DNA from: Catenulispora sp. MAP5-51 | GTDB taxonomy: Bacteria; Actinomycetota; Actinomycetes; Streptomycetales; Catenulisporaceae | Assembly (NCBI RefSeq): GCF_041261205.1 | Contig: NZ_JBGCCH010000047.1 | Span: 1 to 57,133, forward strand | Direction of reading: 5' to 3' | Length of the DNA stretch: 57,133 nt | In this document: in pieces, positions 43,867-53,830 of the stretch | Position numbering within the stretch: position 1 is the first letter of the stretch | How the letters are laid out: the number at the start of each line of letters is the position of its first letter | Translations under genes and position numbers: made by a program | The notes under the pieces: model-generated | What the model was told of the DNA's origin: nothing | Seen by the model: only the letters and a program-made list of their open reading frames with translations | Databases searched by the model: none

Positions 43867-46404
43867 CTATGAGATCGACCACTGCTGGAGTGCCGATCCG
43901 GTGTCAGTCTGCTGAGTCACCAGGGCACCGTCGGCGGTGGAGGCCGTCGTGAGCAGCAGACCGCTATGGACGTTCACGATCTTGTAGAGATTGTCGGCTT
44001 GTTTGGTGACCGTCCAGTGCTGGTTGGTGCCGCCGGTGCAGGTCCACTGGATGACGGCGGTACCCGGGGTGGTGAAGCCGCCGTTGTCGTCCATGCACAG
44101 GTTCGACTGGCCGTTGACGATCTGATACGAGCCGTCGGGTTGCCGGGTGAAGACCCAGTTCTGGTTGGCGCCGTTGTTCGGCGACCAGATGATGAGCTGG
44201 GTGCCCGGCGAGGTGGAGTGGTTGGGGTCGTCCAGGGCCTTGCCGGAGGCGATGATCGTGTGGGTGCCGCTCAACACCGGGGTGGTCGGGTTGACCGTCC
44301 AGCTGAAGGTGGTCGAGCCGCTGGCCGTTCCGGAGTTCGCGGTCACGGTGACCGACGCGGTCGCCGCGGCGGTCGGCGTACCGCTGATCAGGCCCGCCCC
44401 GCTGATCGACAGTCCGGCCGGCAGGCCGGTGGCCGAGTATGTCAGGGCCTTGTTCTGGGTGTCGGTGGCCGCCATCTGGAGGGAGACGGCGGTCCCGACG
44501 GTGCCGGTCTGCGCGCCCGGGTTGGTCACCGACACGGTCTCAGTGCCGCTTCCAGTGGCGGTCAGGGTCAGAGTCTGTTCGGCCGCGGTGCGGGCGCCAC
44601 CGACGGTGTTGCCGATGCTGTTGTCCCAGGTGCGGGTGGGCGTCGTCTCGGCGAGCCGGGTCGTATCCGATGACAGTGCGAGGTCCAGGTCGCTGTATCG
44701 GTTGATGATCCGGAAGGTGCCGGCCGGGGCGTTGTCCGCGACGATCCACCACTGCTGGCCGACGGTTGCGCCGCTGCCTGGGATGGTCGTGGCGGTGGGT
44801 TTGGCGCCCCAGGACCGCCCGGCCGTCGCCGTGGAGTCGACCCCGAGCGCTTGCCCGGTGCCGGCGTTGCGGATCTGGTACGAGCCGTCGCCGTCGGCCA
44901 CGAAGGACCAGGCCTGAAGGGCCGAGCCGGTCGGCGCGGCATCGGAGGTGGTGGCCGTGCCGCCGGAGACCTGGGCCAGGACCCGGCCGTCGGCGGTGCC
45001 GATCGCGTAGGTCTTCGACAGGTCCACCGGGACCGCGGCCGGCGCCGAGGAGTCGATGGTCAGCGTCGCGTATTCGCCCCCTGAGCTACCGGAGCAGGCG
45101 ATGCCGCAGTAGGCGCGCATGGTCTTGCCGACGTACTGGTTGCTGACGGTCTTGTTCCCGGTGTCGACCAGCCATCGGTACCAGGAGGCGGTGTGGTAGG
45201 CGCCGGTGTCGCCGAGCAGTGTCCATTTCTGGCTGGCCAGGTCGCTGGTCGCGTAGTACTGCTGGGGTGCGTTGCCGGAGCGGTCCACGCTCTCCGGCTC
45301 GCCGATGTACAGGCCGAGGTAGGCGTCATAGGCGATGTCCATGACGAACAGCGGCGAGGTCGGCGGCAGGGTGTGGGCCGCGATCTGCTGGGTCACGGTG
45401 CCGGAGTTCTGCGGGTTGTAGTCGACGGCGACCGGGGTGAAGCCGGTCTGGTTGGTGGTGCCGTCCGGGTTGGTCGTTCCCAGCGGCACCAGGTTGCTCT
45501 CCAACCCGCCGACGCCGGGCTGGGTCCAGGCGCCGTCGTACCACTTGGACCAGGTGCCGGTCGCCATCTTGCCGGAGATCGGGGCACGGGCGACGTGCGC
45601 CAGGTCGGCGGTGCCGCCGCCGGCGCTGGCCTTGCCGACGATCCGGGTGCCGTAGAAGACGTAGAAGAACCCGGATGCGGTGTCGACGAACAGCCGCGGG
45701 TCGCCGTCGCCGTAGTCCCAGGTCTCATGGGGGAACGCGGTGGTGTCGCCACGGGCGGTGCTGTACGGCGAGGTGATCGCGTGCCCGACGATGCTCCAGG
45801 TCCGGCCCTGGTCGTGGGACACGGTGTAGTCGATGCCGTCGTAGTGCGAGAACGAGTACGCGCCGAACGGCTCGGGAGTGAACTCGTTGTGCACCAGGCC
45901 GTACCAGTCGCCGGTGTCTGGGTCGATCCAGGTGCCGACGATGTCGCAGTAGTTCTTCTGCGCATAGGTGCCGGTGTCGCTGGTGTACGTCGCCGTCACG
46001 CCGGTGGGGCTGTTGTTGCAGCGCCAGGTCGTGTCGTCGTTGCGGTCGTTGGAGTTCGACGGGTTGACGTAACTGTCGCGGGTGGCGTCGTCGGCGGCGT
46101 CGTCGAACGTGGTACCGGAGTACCACTTCCACTGCCGCGAATCCGTCGGCCCGTACAACGAGTGCGCACCGGTGACGTGGAAGCTGCCGTCCCGGTCGAT
46201 GTACGCGCTGTCCGGGGTGTCGTTGGACAGGTTGTGCTGCACGATCGCACCGATAGAGATCGTGTAGCCGGCGGTCGCTGCCGTGGCGGCCGTTGCCGAC
46301 GGCGAGGCGGCGCCGACAACGCTGACGGTGGCGATGGCCGTGGTCACAGCGACGAGGCTGGCGAGTGGCTTGAACATGGCGAAGGTACTTCGAGAAGGGA
46401 ACAC
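43867..46404 (-). CDS. Secreted beta-propeller-type enzyme with Ig-like and ricin modules
   Basis: 845 residues. Signal peptide around PLASLVAVTTAIATVSVVGA. The N-terminal half (~45-400) has repeated aromatic/Asp motifs typical of five-bladed propeller hydrolases (DSAYIDRDGSFHVTG, DGIDYTVSHDQGRTWSIV, YGDGDPRLFVDTASGFFYVFY). A central ricin-like/beta region, a putative-Ig module (TGLPAGLSISGAGLISGTP) and a C-terminal ricin trefoil (NQNW, NQHW, LQQW) follow. It resembles sialidase/GH43-like propellers, but the family could not be fixed. The start is GTG 46404, with AAGGAG upstream. Confidence 0.82.
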   Translation of the reverse strand: MFPSRSTFAMFKPLASLVAVTTAIATVSVVGAASPSATAATAATAGYTISIGAIVQHNLSNDTPDSAYIDRDGSFHVTGAHSLYGPTDSRQWKWYSGTTFDDAADDATRDSYVNPSNSNDRNDDTTWRCNNSPTGVTATYTSDTGTYAQKNYCDIVGTWIDPDTGDWYGLVHNEFTPEPFGAYSFSHYDGIDYTVSHDQGRTWSIVGHAITSPYSTARGDTTAFPHETWDYGDGDPRLFVDTASGFFYVFYGTRIVGKASAGGGTADLAHVARAPISGKMATGTWSKWYDGAWTQPGVGGLESNLVPLGTTNPDGTTNQTGFTPVAVDYNPQNSGTVTQQIAAHTLPPTSPLFVMDIAYDAYLGLYIGEPESVDRSGNAPQQYYATSDLASQKWTLLGDTGAYHTASWYRWLVDTGNKTVSNQYVGKTMRAYCGIACSGSSGGEYATLTIDSSAPAAVPVDLSKTYAIGTADGRVLAQVSGGTATTSDAAPTGSALQAWSFVADGDGSYQIRNAGTGQALGVDSTATAGRSWGAKPTATTIPGSGATVGQQWWIVADNAPAGTFRIINRYSDLDLALSSDTTRLAETTPTRTWDNSIGNTVGGARTAAEQTLTLTATGSGTETVSVTNPGAQTGTVGTAVSLQMAATDTQNKALTYSATGLPAGLSISGAGLISGTPTAAATASVTVTANSGTASGSTTFSWTVNPTTPVLSGTHTIIASGKALDDPNHSTSPGTQLIIWSPNNGANQNWVFTRQPDGSYQIVNGQSNLCMDDNGGFTTPGTAVIQWTCTGGTNQHWTVTKQADNLYKIVNVHSGLLLTTASTADGALVTQQTDTGSALQQWSIS

Positions 46405-46690
46405 GCGCGCACTCCTTCTACCAGGCGTGGGGTGTGTTCGTTATCTCGCGGACCGGTGGCCGAAGTCGAGCGTTCTCAAACAGAGTCCAAGCAAGGCCGA
46501 AGAAAAACACAGGGCCAGCGGTCGGGCCGGTCCGACAACCATCAGACTGGTCGATACAAGGCGAGCGCAGCCAGATCGGAGTGCGGTTGTCGCCACGGGT
46601 GTCGTACCAGTCCCGAGAACTCGCGGTGGCGGTGAACCGGCGGCCCCGAACGGGTCTTCTGGCGGCCCGTCGTCCGGTCGGCACAACTGG

Positions 46691-46987
46691 TCAGGCGGTC
46701 ACCACGTTGTAGACCTGGTGGACCTTCGGCTCCGGCACCGGCGCACCGACCTCCTGGTGCAGCGGGATGATCACCTGGCCGAACTGCTTGAACGCGGCCT
46801 CGCTCTCCCAGACGTCGACGATGAGCATGCCGTCCGGCGTGGTGGCGCATGTGTGCGACAGCAGACCTTCCACCGGCCAATCCGAGACGTCTTTCAGCAT
46901 GCCCCGGCCGTCGGTCAGCTTGTTCGCGATCTGCTCGTACATGTCCTGAGTCATTCCGGGGAGTTCGAAGACGGTGACGATGGCCAT
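46691..46987 (-). CDS. Small ABM-like (antibiotic biosynthesis monooxygenase-type) protein
   Basis: 98 residues: MAIVTVFELPGMTQDMYEQI, then SHTCATTPDGMLIVDVWES, AAFKQFGQVIIP and VHQVYNVV. This is the ferredoxin-like alpha/beta pattern of dimeric ABM/EthD-like proteins. Substrate unknown; the family often has no proven enzyme activity. ATG 46987 has GGAG seven bases upstream. It lies alone between the propeller gene and the WD40-like gene. Confidence 0.78.
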   Translation of the reverse strand: MAIVTVFELPGMTQDMYEQIANKLTDGRGMLKDVSDWPVEGLLSHTCATTPDGMLIVDVWESEAAFKQFGQVIIPLHQEVGAPVPEPKVHQVYNVVTA

Positions 46988-47564
46988 GCGGGTCTCCAGA
47001 CGCGTCGAAGCGGAAACTGTCAAGCCAAGTCGAGCACGCCGCCCGCCCCTCCGCGCGAGGAACTGCACCGCCCGTGTGACGCCCCGTTTCGGGGTCGGTG
47101 CTGAGGCGAACGCGTCGACCGATTCATTTCGCTGATGATGTTGATGTCGACTGCGGTGTCGGCTTGGCACCTACCGAGTCCAGTCGCAACTCACCCGATC
47201 TAGCGAACGTACAGCCTCTTCATTGCGCTCGCATATTTGTTCGAATAGCCTCTCGCGGTGACCTCCGAACGCCAGCCAAGAGAGCACGTGAACGAGAATC
47301 CGGTACCGCAGTCGCACAGCCACGACTACCGATCGTATACGCCGATCGCCCAGGTCAAGGCCAGTATCCGAGTATTCGACCAAGACAGGCACCATCCGGC
47401 CAGTTGACCCCTGTAGCGTTGCTGCCGAGAGTCGCAAGGGTGATCGGGCGCGCCGCGGCGACTTCCGGTCGCGCGCGTGAAGGTGTGTGGGAAACACGTA
47501 TTTCGCTACTGAACTTTGCTTCGGCGAGAGGTGCGGAGCGCGTGTGGCGGCTACGGTGCCGATC
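46988..47564. other. Intergenic region before the WD40-like gene
   Basis: About 580 bp of lower GC. Frames on both strands look non-coding. It must contain divergent promoters for the ABM-like and WD40-like genes, but none is clear enough to place. An alternative upstream start of the WD40-like gene (GTG 47487) falls within it. Confidence 0.5.
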
Positions 47565-49700
47565 ATGTCTGGTGATTCTTACGACGGGGCTTCGGCGCGT
47601 GTGGATGTGGCCGGTGGCGGGCGGTTGTCGGATCCGGCGTGGCTGGTGACCGCCGACCCGGAGCAGGTTCTGGCGGCGTTGGAGGGTGCGGCCGGGCAGG
47701 AGGAGGCGCTGGCTGCTGCTGTGTACCGGGCATCAGGGCACGCACACCAGGATGTCAGTGCACAGGTTCGGCAGCAGATACTGGCGGTGGACGCCGCTCG
47801 CTACGGAAGCCGGGAGCTGTCGCGAAGCTTTGCCGAGGTGGCGGTCGCTCGGGACACGGATGATTCCTGGGCGGTGCAGTGGGCGACCGGTCGCGCTCTG
47901 GACTCCCGACTGCGCTGTGCGGTGCCGGTTCCGGCCAAGGTGACCGTGGTGGCGGCGGTGGTCGTGGAGGGCCGCGGGTTCGCTGTCGCCGGCTGCGAGG
48001 ACGGCGCGCTGCACTGGTGGGATCTGGCGACGGGCCGGAGACTCGGCCAGGCCGTGCCCGGGTTCTCCCGCGAGGTGAGTGCTCTGACGACGGCGGTGCT
48101 GGACGGCCGCCCCATTGCCGTGGCCAGCGGCTTCATGGGTGGTATCCGAGTATGGGACCTGGCCGAGGGGGAGCAGGTCGGCGCGTTCGACACAGGCGAC
48201 GGAGACTGGGTGAAATCGCTGGTGACCGGGCTGGTCGGGGGACGCCCGGTGGTGGTCGCCGCGAGCAGCGAGGACGCGCTGCGGGTGTGGGATCTCGACG
48301 CCCTCATCCGGAACGGCGAGCCCTTGATCGTTCAGACCGGCTTTGTCTGTGCCCTGACGATGTCGGTGCTCGGGGGTCGTCCCGTCGTCGTCACCAGCCA
48401 CTCCGAGGAGCTCATGCCGACGGATCTCATTACGGGAGAGCAATACCTCCGGTTCTGGGACCTGGCCACGGGGCGCGAAGTCGGTCCCCGGGCGTCCGAT
48501 CCGGCGCCGGCGATCAGCGGTGAGGACGAAGGAGAGTCAGGGATCTGCGCCAGCCTCAGCTTCAACACCCAGGCGAAGTTCCTGGTCACGGATCCGGCGT
48601 GGGAGCGCCCGATGGCCGTCAGCGCCACCTCGTACGAGGTGCAGGTCTGGGACCTGGCCACCGGTGAGATGGTCGGTGAGCCCGTGCCGAACGGGTTCGT
48701 GGAAACGGCGGCCGCCGGGGTGCTCGACGGCCGTCCCGCCGCCCTCGTCGGCGGCCGCGAGGGGGTCGAGGTGTGGGATGTGTCCACCGGCGAGAACCTT
48801 CGCCCGCCGCTGATCGGGCACCTGCGCATCGTGCGGGGGACGGCGATGCCGGAGCTGTTCGGGCGCCACCTCGCCGTCACTGGTAGCGACGATAGATCGG
48901 TGCGGATCTGGGATCTCGACGGTGACGAGGAGGCGGGCCGCTGGCAGACCGATCATCTGAGGTCGATAGGCGGGTTCGTGACGGCCCTCGTGGATGGTCG
49001 TTCCGTCATCATCAGCGGCGACACAGACGAGAAGGTGCGGATCCGAAGCCTCGACGACGGGGCACAGATAGGTGTCGACCTGCCCGGCCACGGCGGGAGC
49101 GTGAGGCTGCTGACGGTGGGGATGGTGGAGGGACGGCTCACCCTCCTTACGCGCGACGCGGACAGGAATGTGCGGATCTGGGATCTGGCCGACCGCGAAG
49201 AGCTGCACGGGCGGACGACGCGGGAGTACAGCATCGACGGCATCAAGTTCTTCGGGGTCGTGGAGGACCGCTTCGTTGCCGTGACCCGGGAAGGCCGGGT
49301 GTGGGACCTGACCGCGAACAAGTGGCGCGGCGTGCAGCCGAAGCAGCGCCGCGCCCACGCTCTGGCCCTGGAGACGCTGGAAGGCCGCGACATCATTCTG
49401 GTCAGCGACGAGACGAACGCCGTCGTTCATTTGTGCGACCTGAACACCGGTGAAGAAGCAGGACCGCCTCTGACGGGCCACGCCGACACGGTGTGGGCAG
49501 CGGCGACCGGGATGCTGGACGGCCGCCCCATCGTCGCCACCGGAAGCGATGACAGAACCTTGCGGGTGTGGGACGCGAGCACGGGGCGGCAGATCGGCCA
49601 GTACGCATTTCCAGCCGGCGTCTGGAATGTCGCGGTGGCGCCGGACGGGCGGCTGGTGGCCGCTTTCGGTTCGAACATGGCGGTGCTGGCTCCGCGCTGA
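47565..49700 (+). CDS. WD40-like beta-propeller repeat protein
   Basis: 711 residues, cytoplasmic. A helical N-terminus (~20-130) is followed by about 11-14 WD40-type repeats recognised by (V/I)WDLATG(R/E)... cores: LHWWDLATGRRLGQ, IRVWDLAEGEQVGA, LRVWDLDAL, VRIWDLDGDEEAGRW, LRVWDASTGRQIGQ. Such proteins are protein-interaction scaffolds. In actinomycetes they often form the C-terminal half of caspase-like or STAND proteins, but no such domain is fused here. ATG 47565 lacks a strong ribosome binding site. The HEAT-like gene follows 103 bp downstream in the same direction. Confidence 0.88.
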   Translation: MSGDSYDGASARVDVAGGGRLSDPAWLVTADPEQVLAALEGAAGQEEALAAAVYRASGHAHQDVSAQVRQQILAVDAARYGSRELSRSFAEVAVARDTDDSWAVQWATGRALDSRLRCAVPVPAKVTVVAAVVVEGRGFAVAGCEDGALHWWDLATGRRLGQAVPGFSREVSALTTAVLDGRPIAVASGFMGGIRVWDLAEGEQVGAFDTGDGDWVKSLVTGLVGGRPVVVAASSEDALRVWDLDALIRNGEPLIVQTGFVCALTMSVLGGRPVVVTSHSEELMPTDLITGEQYLRFWDLATGREVGPRASDPAPAISGEDEGESGICASLSFNTQAKFLVTDPAWERPMAVSATSYEVQVWDLATGEMVGEPVPNGFVETAAAGVLDGRPAALVGGREGVEVWDVSTGENLRPPLIGHLRIVRGTAMPELFGRHLAVTGSDDRSVRIWDLDGDEEAGRWQTDHLRSIGGFVTALVDGRSVIISGDTDEKVRIRSLDDGAQIGVDLPGHGGSVRLLTVGMVEGRLTLLTRDADRNVRIWDLADREELHGRTTREYSIDGIKFFGVVEDRFVAVTREGRVWDLTANKWRGVQPKQRRAHALALETLEGRDIILVSDETNAVVHLCDLNTGEEAGPPLTGHADTVWAAATGMLDGRPIVATGSDDRTLRVWDASTGRQIGQYAFPAGVWNVAVAPDGRLVAAFGSNMAVLAPR

Positions 49701-49803
49701 TCACGCGGCTTTCACGGGCCGTGCCGTTGACTTCGAGTCTGACCAGATGTCTGGCCTGGCCCACGTCTGACTCACCTGACTCACGTCTGACCACTGGAGG
49801 ATC

Positions 49804-51378
49804 ATGGGCGACCTGATGGCGGACTCGACCGATAAGTATCAATCACCCGAGACGGCCGACATGGTCCGGCGCGCCGAGGACGCCTCGCTGTCCACGACTG
49901 ATCGGATAGAGGTGGCCGAGGCTCTGGCCCGGGTTCCGGGACACCGCGAGGACGGTGCCGCGCGCCTGGCTCACTTCGCCGATGACACCGCGGGTGAGTG
50001 GCCGAAACCGTGGCTGCTCCGGCTGCCGATGTGGCGTTGGACAAGCACAAGGGACCGCAAGGCGTATGCCCGGGTCCGTGCTGCCGCGGCTCTGGCCGGC
50101 GTGGACGGGCATCGGGAGGCCGGCGCTGCGCTTTTGACGCGTTTCGCCGAGGACGAATCCCTCGATGGCGACGACCGCGTGGCCGCCGCCGAGGCACTTG
50201 TCGGCATGGCGGACCACCGCGAAAGCGGTGCGGCGCTTTTGACGCGTTTCGCCGAGGACAAATCGCTCGATGGCGACGACCGCGTGGCCGCCGCCGAGGC
50301 ACTTGTCGGCATGGCGGACCACCGCGAAAGCGGTGCGGCGCTTCTGATCCGGCTGGCCGACGACACTGCCGGCCGCCTGGTCGACCGAGTCTGGGCGGCC
50401 ATCACGGTGGCGGCTCTGGACGGGCACCAGGAGGCCGGCGCCACACGTCTGGTCCATTTCGCCGAGACTCCCACGACGAAGCCGGCAAAGCCATGGTGGA
50501 CGCTGCGGCGCCGCAAGGCACAGAGTCTCTTCGGCTCCGAGGACGGCGGCCGGGTACACGCGGCCGGCGCCCTTGCCCGCATGGACGGCTACCGCGATGT
50601 CGGCGCCGCGTTCCTCGCCCGCCTTGCCACCGACCCGGACCTGGATAACCGCCGGTGGCACGTGAGCGCGGCCGAGCAACTGCTCGACCTCGACGACCAC
50701 CGGGAAACCGGCGCCGCCCTGGTGGCCCGCCTCGTTCGCGACACCGACATATACGGCAGGAAGCGCCTGGACGCAGCCCGGAAACTGATCGGGCTAGAGG
50801 GCTGCCAGGCGCTCGGCGCGACTCTCCTGACCCGCCTCGCCTATGACACCACCCTGGAAACGTGGGATCGGACCAGCGCGGCCGGGGCCCTGGCGGCTGC
50901 GGAGGGCTACCGCGACGCCGGCGTCGCGCTCCTGACCGACCTCGCCCACGACACCGGTGACCACGGCAGCCTGCGTCGATTTGCGCTCCGGGACTTGACG
51001 CGGGTGGAGGGCTGCCGGGAGGCCGCCGCCGAAATCCTGACCGCATTCGCCGAAGACCCCACCATCAGCGAACACGACCGCCTATCCGCGGCCGAACAGC
51101 TGACCGGCGTGGACGGCTACCGGGAGGCCGGCGCCGCGCTCCTGATCCGTCTCGCCGAGGACAGCACCCTCACCATCGAAGGCCGCGTAGACGCGGCGAA
51201 GAAGCTGGGCCGCGTGGACGGGTACCGGCCAGAGGCCCTCCGCCTTCTTAACGGACGGTACTACGCCGCAGACCCGGATTACCGCGCTCGGATCCAGGTC
51301 CACATCAACAGCGTGAGGAAAGCGCTCGACGAGGAGAAGAACCGGGACGGTGAGGCTGGGGGGACACCCGACCGGTAG
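49804..51378 (+). CDS. HEAT/armadillo-like repeat protein
   Basis: 524 residues built almost wholly of ~35-residue helical repeats with consensus D(R)VAAAEALVGMADHRESGAALL(T/I)RFAEDxSLDGD. About 13 units are visible, and the pattern recurs to DGYREAGAALLIRLAEDSTL near the end. No catalytic or membrane segment. Probably a scaffold or sensor paired with the upstream WD40-like protein (inference from adjacency). ATG 49804 has GGAGG seven bases upstream. Confidence 0.88.
   Translation: MGDLMADSTDKYQSPETADMVRRAEDASLSTTDRIEVAEALARVPGHREDGAARLAHFADDTAGEWPKPWLLRLPMWRWTSTRDRKAYARVRAAAALAGVDGHREAGAALLTRFAEDESLDGDDRVAAAEALVGMADHRESGAALLTRFAEDKSLDGDDRVAAAEALVGMADHRESGAALLIRLADDTAGRLVDRVWAAITVAALDGHQEAGATRLVHFAETPTTKPAKPWWTLRRRKAQSLFGSEDGGRVHAAGALARMDGYRDVGAAFLARLATDPDLDNRRWHVSAAEQLLDLDDHRETGAALVARLVRDTDIYGRKRLDAARKLIGLEGCQALGATLLTRLAYDTTLETWDRTSAAGALAAAEGYRDAGVALLTDLAHDTGDHGSLRRFALRDLTRVEGCREAAAEILTAFAEDPTISEHDRLSAAEQLTGVDGYREAGAALLIRLAEDSTLTIEGRVDAAKKLGRVDGYRPEALRLLNGRYYAADPDYRARIQVHINSVRKALDEEKNRDGEAGGTPDR
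50128..50345 (+). repeat. 105-bp near-identical tandem repeat inside the HEAT-like gene
   Basis: Units start at 50128 and 50233 and are nearly identical over 105 bp (35 codons). A third, diverging unit starts at 50338. Differences are only a few bases (for example GACGAATCC versus GACAAATCG). Consistent with recent unit gain. Confidence 0.88.
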
Positions 51379-51439
51379 GGCTCTGCAGGCAGGTCAGCCT
51401 GAGGATGTGTACCCTGTGATGGTCAGGAACTCGGTCACC

Positions 51440-51900
51440 GGGCTTGACCGGGACTTTATGCGGCAGCCCCATGCTCGTGGATCAGTCCTCCCAGGACGCG
51501 TTTGCGCCAGTGGGTGCCGATTGCTTCATCCGTGCAGGTCAGGCGGCATGCTCCTACTCGTGCAGGATGCCGTCGAGTCGGTCGCGTCTTCGCACGTTCA
51601 GGTCGATGATGTCGGCGCTGCCGGTGATCGGTTCGGGCGCGGGGTGTAGTCGTGCGCTCTGGTCGAGTGATCGGTGCGGTCGGTGGAGGTTGTGGCGGGT
51701 CTCAATTCGGCCAGCAGCACCAGCCACGCCCGGTCCGGCCAGGTGAGCTTCCGCGCAAGCCGCGGATCCCGGCGCTGCGCGAACGCCAGCTGGTGCCGCA
51801 GCATCAGGATCTCGACGTCCTTGGCCGTCGAATCACGCACCGACAGACGTATCCAGGCGAGCAACCGACTCGCGACCAGGTACACCAGCTTCAACCCCAC
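51440..51900 (-). pseudogene. Internally deleted integrase-core transposase
   Basis: 51660-51900 encodes the N-terminus of a common actinobacterial rve-type transposase (MGLKLVYLVASRLLAWIRLS, DVEILMLRHQLAFAQRRDP, LTWPDRAWLVLLAEL). About 51440-51560 encodes its C-terminus (GTHWRKRVLGGLIHEHGAA). The whole DDE core between them is missing. Confidence 0.8.
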
Positions 51901-52068
51901 GAACCGGCATCATCCCAGCTCGCCCCGGCTATCGGCACCCTCAGCCAGCAGTCGTCAAGACTCCCGGCAGAGTCCTTCATTGTGGTTACGCATCATTCGC
52001 AAGCTGGGAATCCGAGCGCAGCTAAATGCAGCAGCGGACCCCGCGCGAGCATTCGGCCGCCAACTGAA

Positions 52069-53076
52069 TCACTGGTAGGCCTGGTCGTAGTGCGGGTCCG
52101 TCGTCGAGTCGTACAGCCGCGCGCCCTCGGCGTTGTAGCCGCGAACGATCGGCGTCTCGTGCTGGGCCTTCGTCAGCGTCCCGGTGCTGAACCAGTGCCC
52201 CTCGATGAGGGTCGCGTCCTGTTCCGGACCGCCGTACTGGACTGTAACGCGGGTGATGCCGCTGTTGTTGATGTGGCCGAAGTCGATCCAAGTGAACGGA
52301 TTCTTCGCGCTGGGTTCGGGCGCGACCTCCGTCACCGGATAGCAGAGGTCATATGCGCCCCGGCAGGAATCGACCACGACGGCCTCCGTCGCCGCGTAGG
52401 GGTCTGCGGATGGATCAGTGAACGCTTCATAGTCCTTGGTGTCGGCCCATGTGGCGGAACGGTCGCGACAGTAGGCTATCGACTTCCCGTCCTTTGCCAG
52501 GGTGAGGACACCGATGCCCGCCGGACCCTCGTTCGGGTTCGCGGCGATAGGCAGGGCGTACACGATGGAACCACCCTCCGACGCGAACTCCGGGGTGTTG
52601 CGCGACAGGGAGTTACAGGCTTTCCAAGCGTCGCGAGACTGCTGCGCGGTGACGCCGTTCAAGGCGCCGGAACCGGCGAGCACGGCGATCTCAGAGTTCC
52701 CGGCCGGTCTGCTCGCGACGCTGTTGGGGCTCGTGCTCGCCGAAGCCGGAGCCGGGGCCTGAGCCAGACCGCGCCCGGTAGCGGACGGCGCAACGGCACC
52801 ACCCCCGCCGTTCGTCGAGACCGAATCCGGCCTGCTGCCGGTCGAAGCCACCGCCACCACCCCGACGACAACCGCCGCGACCCCGGCCATGCTGCCGGCC
52901 ACGGCCATCCGGCGCCGCGACACGTAGCGCCGTCCCCTGCTCCTCAGCATGCCCGGACTGCCGACGCGCACCAGCGGCATGACGGCGATGGCGAGGTCTT
53001 CGAACCGCCGCTCCACTTTCGCCTCCAGCTCTCCCGACATGCCGCCCACCTCGTTCTTCTCGCTTTTCTCAGACAT
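52069..53076 (-). CDS. Membrane-anchored protein, probable anti-sigma partner of the adjacent ECF factor
   Basis: 335 residues. A cytoplasmic N-terminus (~1-55) precedes one membrane helix at ~57-80 (RMAVAGSMAGVAAVVVGVVA), a low-complexity Ala/Ser/Pro linker, and an extracytoplasmic domain of unknown family (~125-335) with several Cys. It overlaps the sigma stop by 8 bp (ATGTCTGA), so it is translationally coupled. The layout of an ECF gene followed by a single-span membrane protein is classic for anti-sigma factors, but no zinc-binding motif is visible in the N-terminus. Confidence 0.85.
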   Translation of the reverse strand: MSEKSEKNEVGGMSGELEAKVERRFEDLAIAVMPLVRVGSPGMLRSRGRRYVSRRRMAVAGSMAGVAAVVVGVVAVASTGSRPDSVSTNGGGGAVAPSATGRGLAQAPAPASASTSPNSVASRPAGNSEIAVLAGSGALNGVTAQQSRDAWKACNSLSRNTPEFASEGGSIVYALPIAANPNEGPAGIGVLTLAKDGKSIAYCRDRSATWADTKDYEAFTDPSADPYAATEAVVVDSCRGAYDLCYPVTEVAPEPSAKNPFTWIDFGHINNSGITRVTVQYGGPEQDATLIEGHWFSTGTLTKAQHETPIVRGYNAEGARLYDSTTDPHYDQAYQ

Positions 53077-53572
53077 CCGTCATCACCTTCTCCACCTCTG
53101 TGTCAGCCAGCAGGACCGCGAGCTTCGCCCGGCCACGGAACAACCGAGCCTTCACAGTGCCGTCCGGGGTCTGCGTCTCGGCGGCTATCTCGCCGATCGT
53201 CAGCCCCGCTATGTAGTGCAGGACGATCGCGCGGCGCTGCACCTCCGGGAGCTGTTGCAACGCCGCGACCAGGGCCACGTGGTCCGGGTTCAGCTCCGGC
53301 ACGTCCGGCGGCGAGCCAACGCGGCGATAGGCCGCCATACGGCGCACCGCGCTGCGCCAGGCGGAGACCTTCAATCGATACGCGACGGTGCGCACCCAGG
53401 CTGCGGGGTCGCTCATCACCGACACCGACGACCACCGGGCCCAGGCCCGCAGGTAGGCTTCGGCCACCGCGTCCTCGGCCTCGGCCATGTCACCGAGCAT
53501 GGCGAAGACCGCCAAGGTGGTGCGGCGCACGGTCCCGACATAGAAGTCGTCGAAGTCCCTCTCTTCGCTCAT
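53069..53572 (-). CDS. ECF sigma factor (SigE-like)
   Basis: 167 residues. Region 2: RDFDDFYVGTVRRTTLAVFA, MAEAEDAVAEAYLRAWARW, WVRTVAYRLK. Region 4: ALQQLPEVQRRAIVLHYIAGLTIGEIAAE with TPDGTVKARLFRGRAKL. No C-terminal extension, unlike the four other ECF genes in the window. Start at ATG 53572, where the homologous N-terminus begins. Its gene overlaps the membrane partner downstream. Confidence 0.9.
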   Translation of the reverse strand: MSEERDFDDFYVGTVRRTTLAVFAMLGDMAEAEDAVAEAYLRAWARWSSVSVMSDPAAWVRTVAYRLKVSAWRSAVRRMAAYRRVGSPPDVPELNPDHVALVAALQQLPEVQRRAIVLHYIAGLTIGEIAAETQTPDGTVKARLFRGRAKLAVLLADTEVEKVMTDV

Positions 53573-53830
53573 GCGCTTGGAAACGCCGGAGGTGCGGGCG
53601 CGGTTGCACAAGTTCCTGCATTCCTTCATGAACTCGATCACGTTCCATGACTGCCGTTCATGTTCCGCAGCGCCGCCGACACCGTCATCGGCCTGCCAAC
53701 ATCGCCACCCCTGCGACGGCTCGGCAGTGGGAGACTCTGTCGGGAGTCTTGACGACTTTTGGCGGCTGATCATGCTGGTGCGTCAGCCTTCTGCTGAGCG
53801 ATTCGATCGTGTCACCAGAGGAGTGGGGCT

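Noticed and set aside
47171-47566. 131-codon minus-strand frame upstream of the WD40-like gene
   Set aside because: Shadow-like composition overlapping the likely promoter region. No homology signature recognised.
49730-49800. Short direct repeats with CTGACTCAC/ACGTCTGAC between the WD40-like and HEAT-like genes
   Set aside because: Only a few short imperfect copies. Too little to call an operator or att site.
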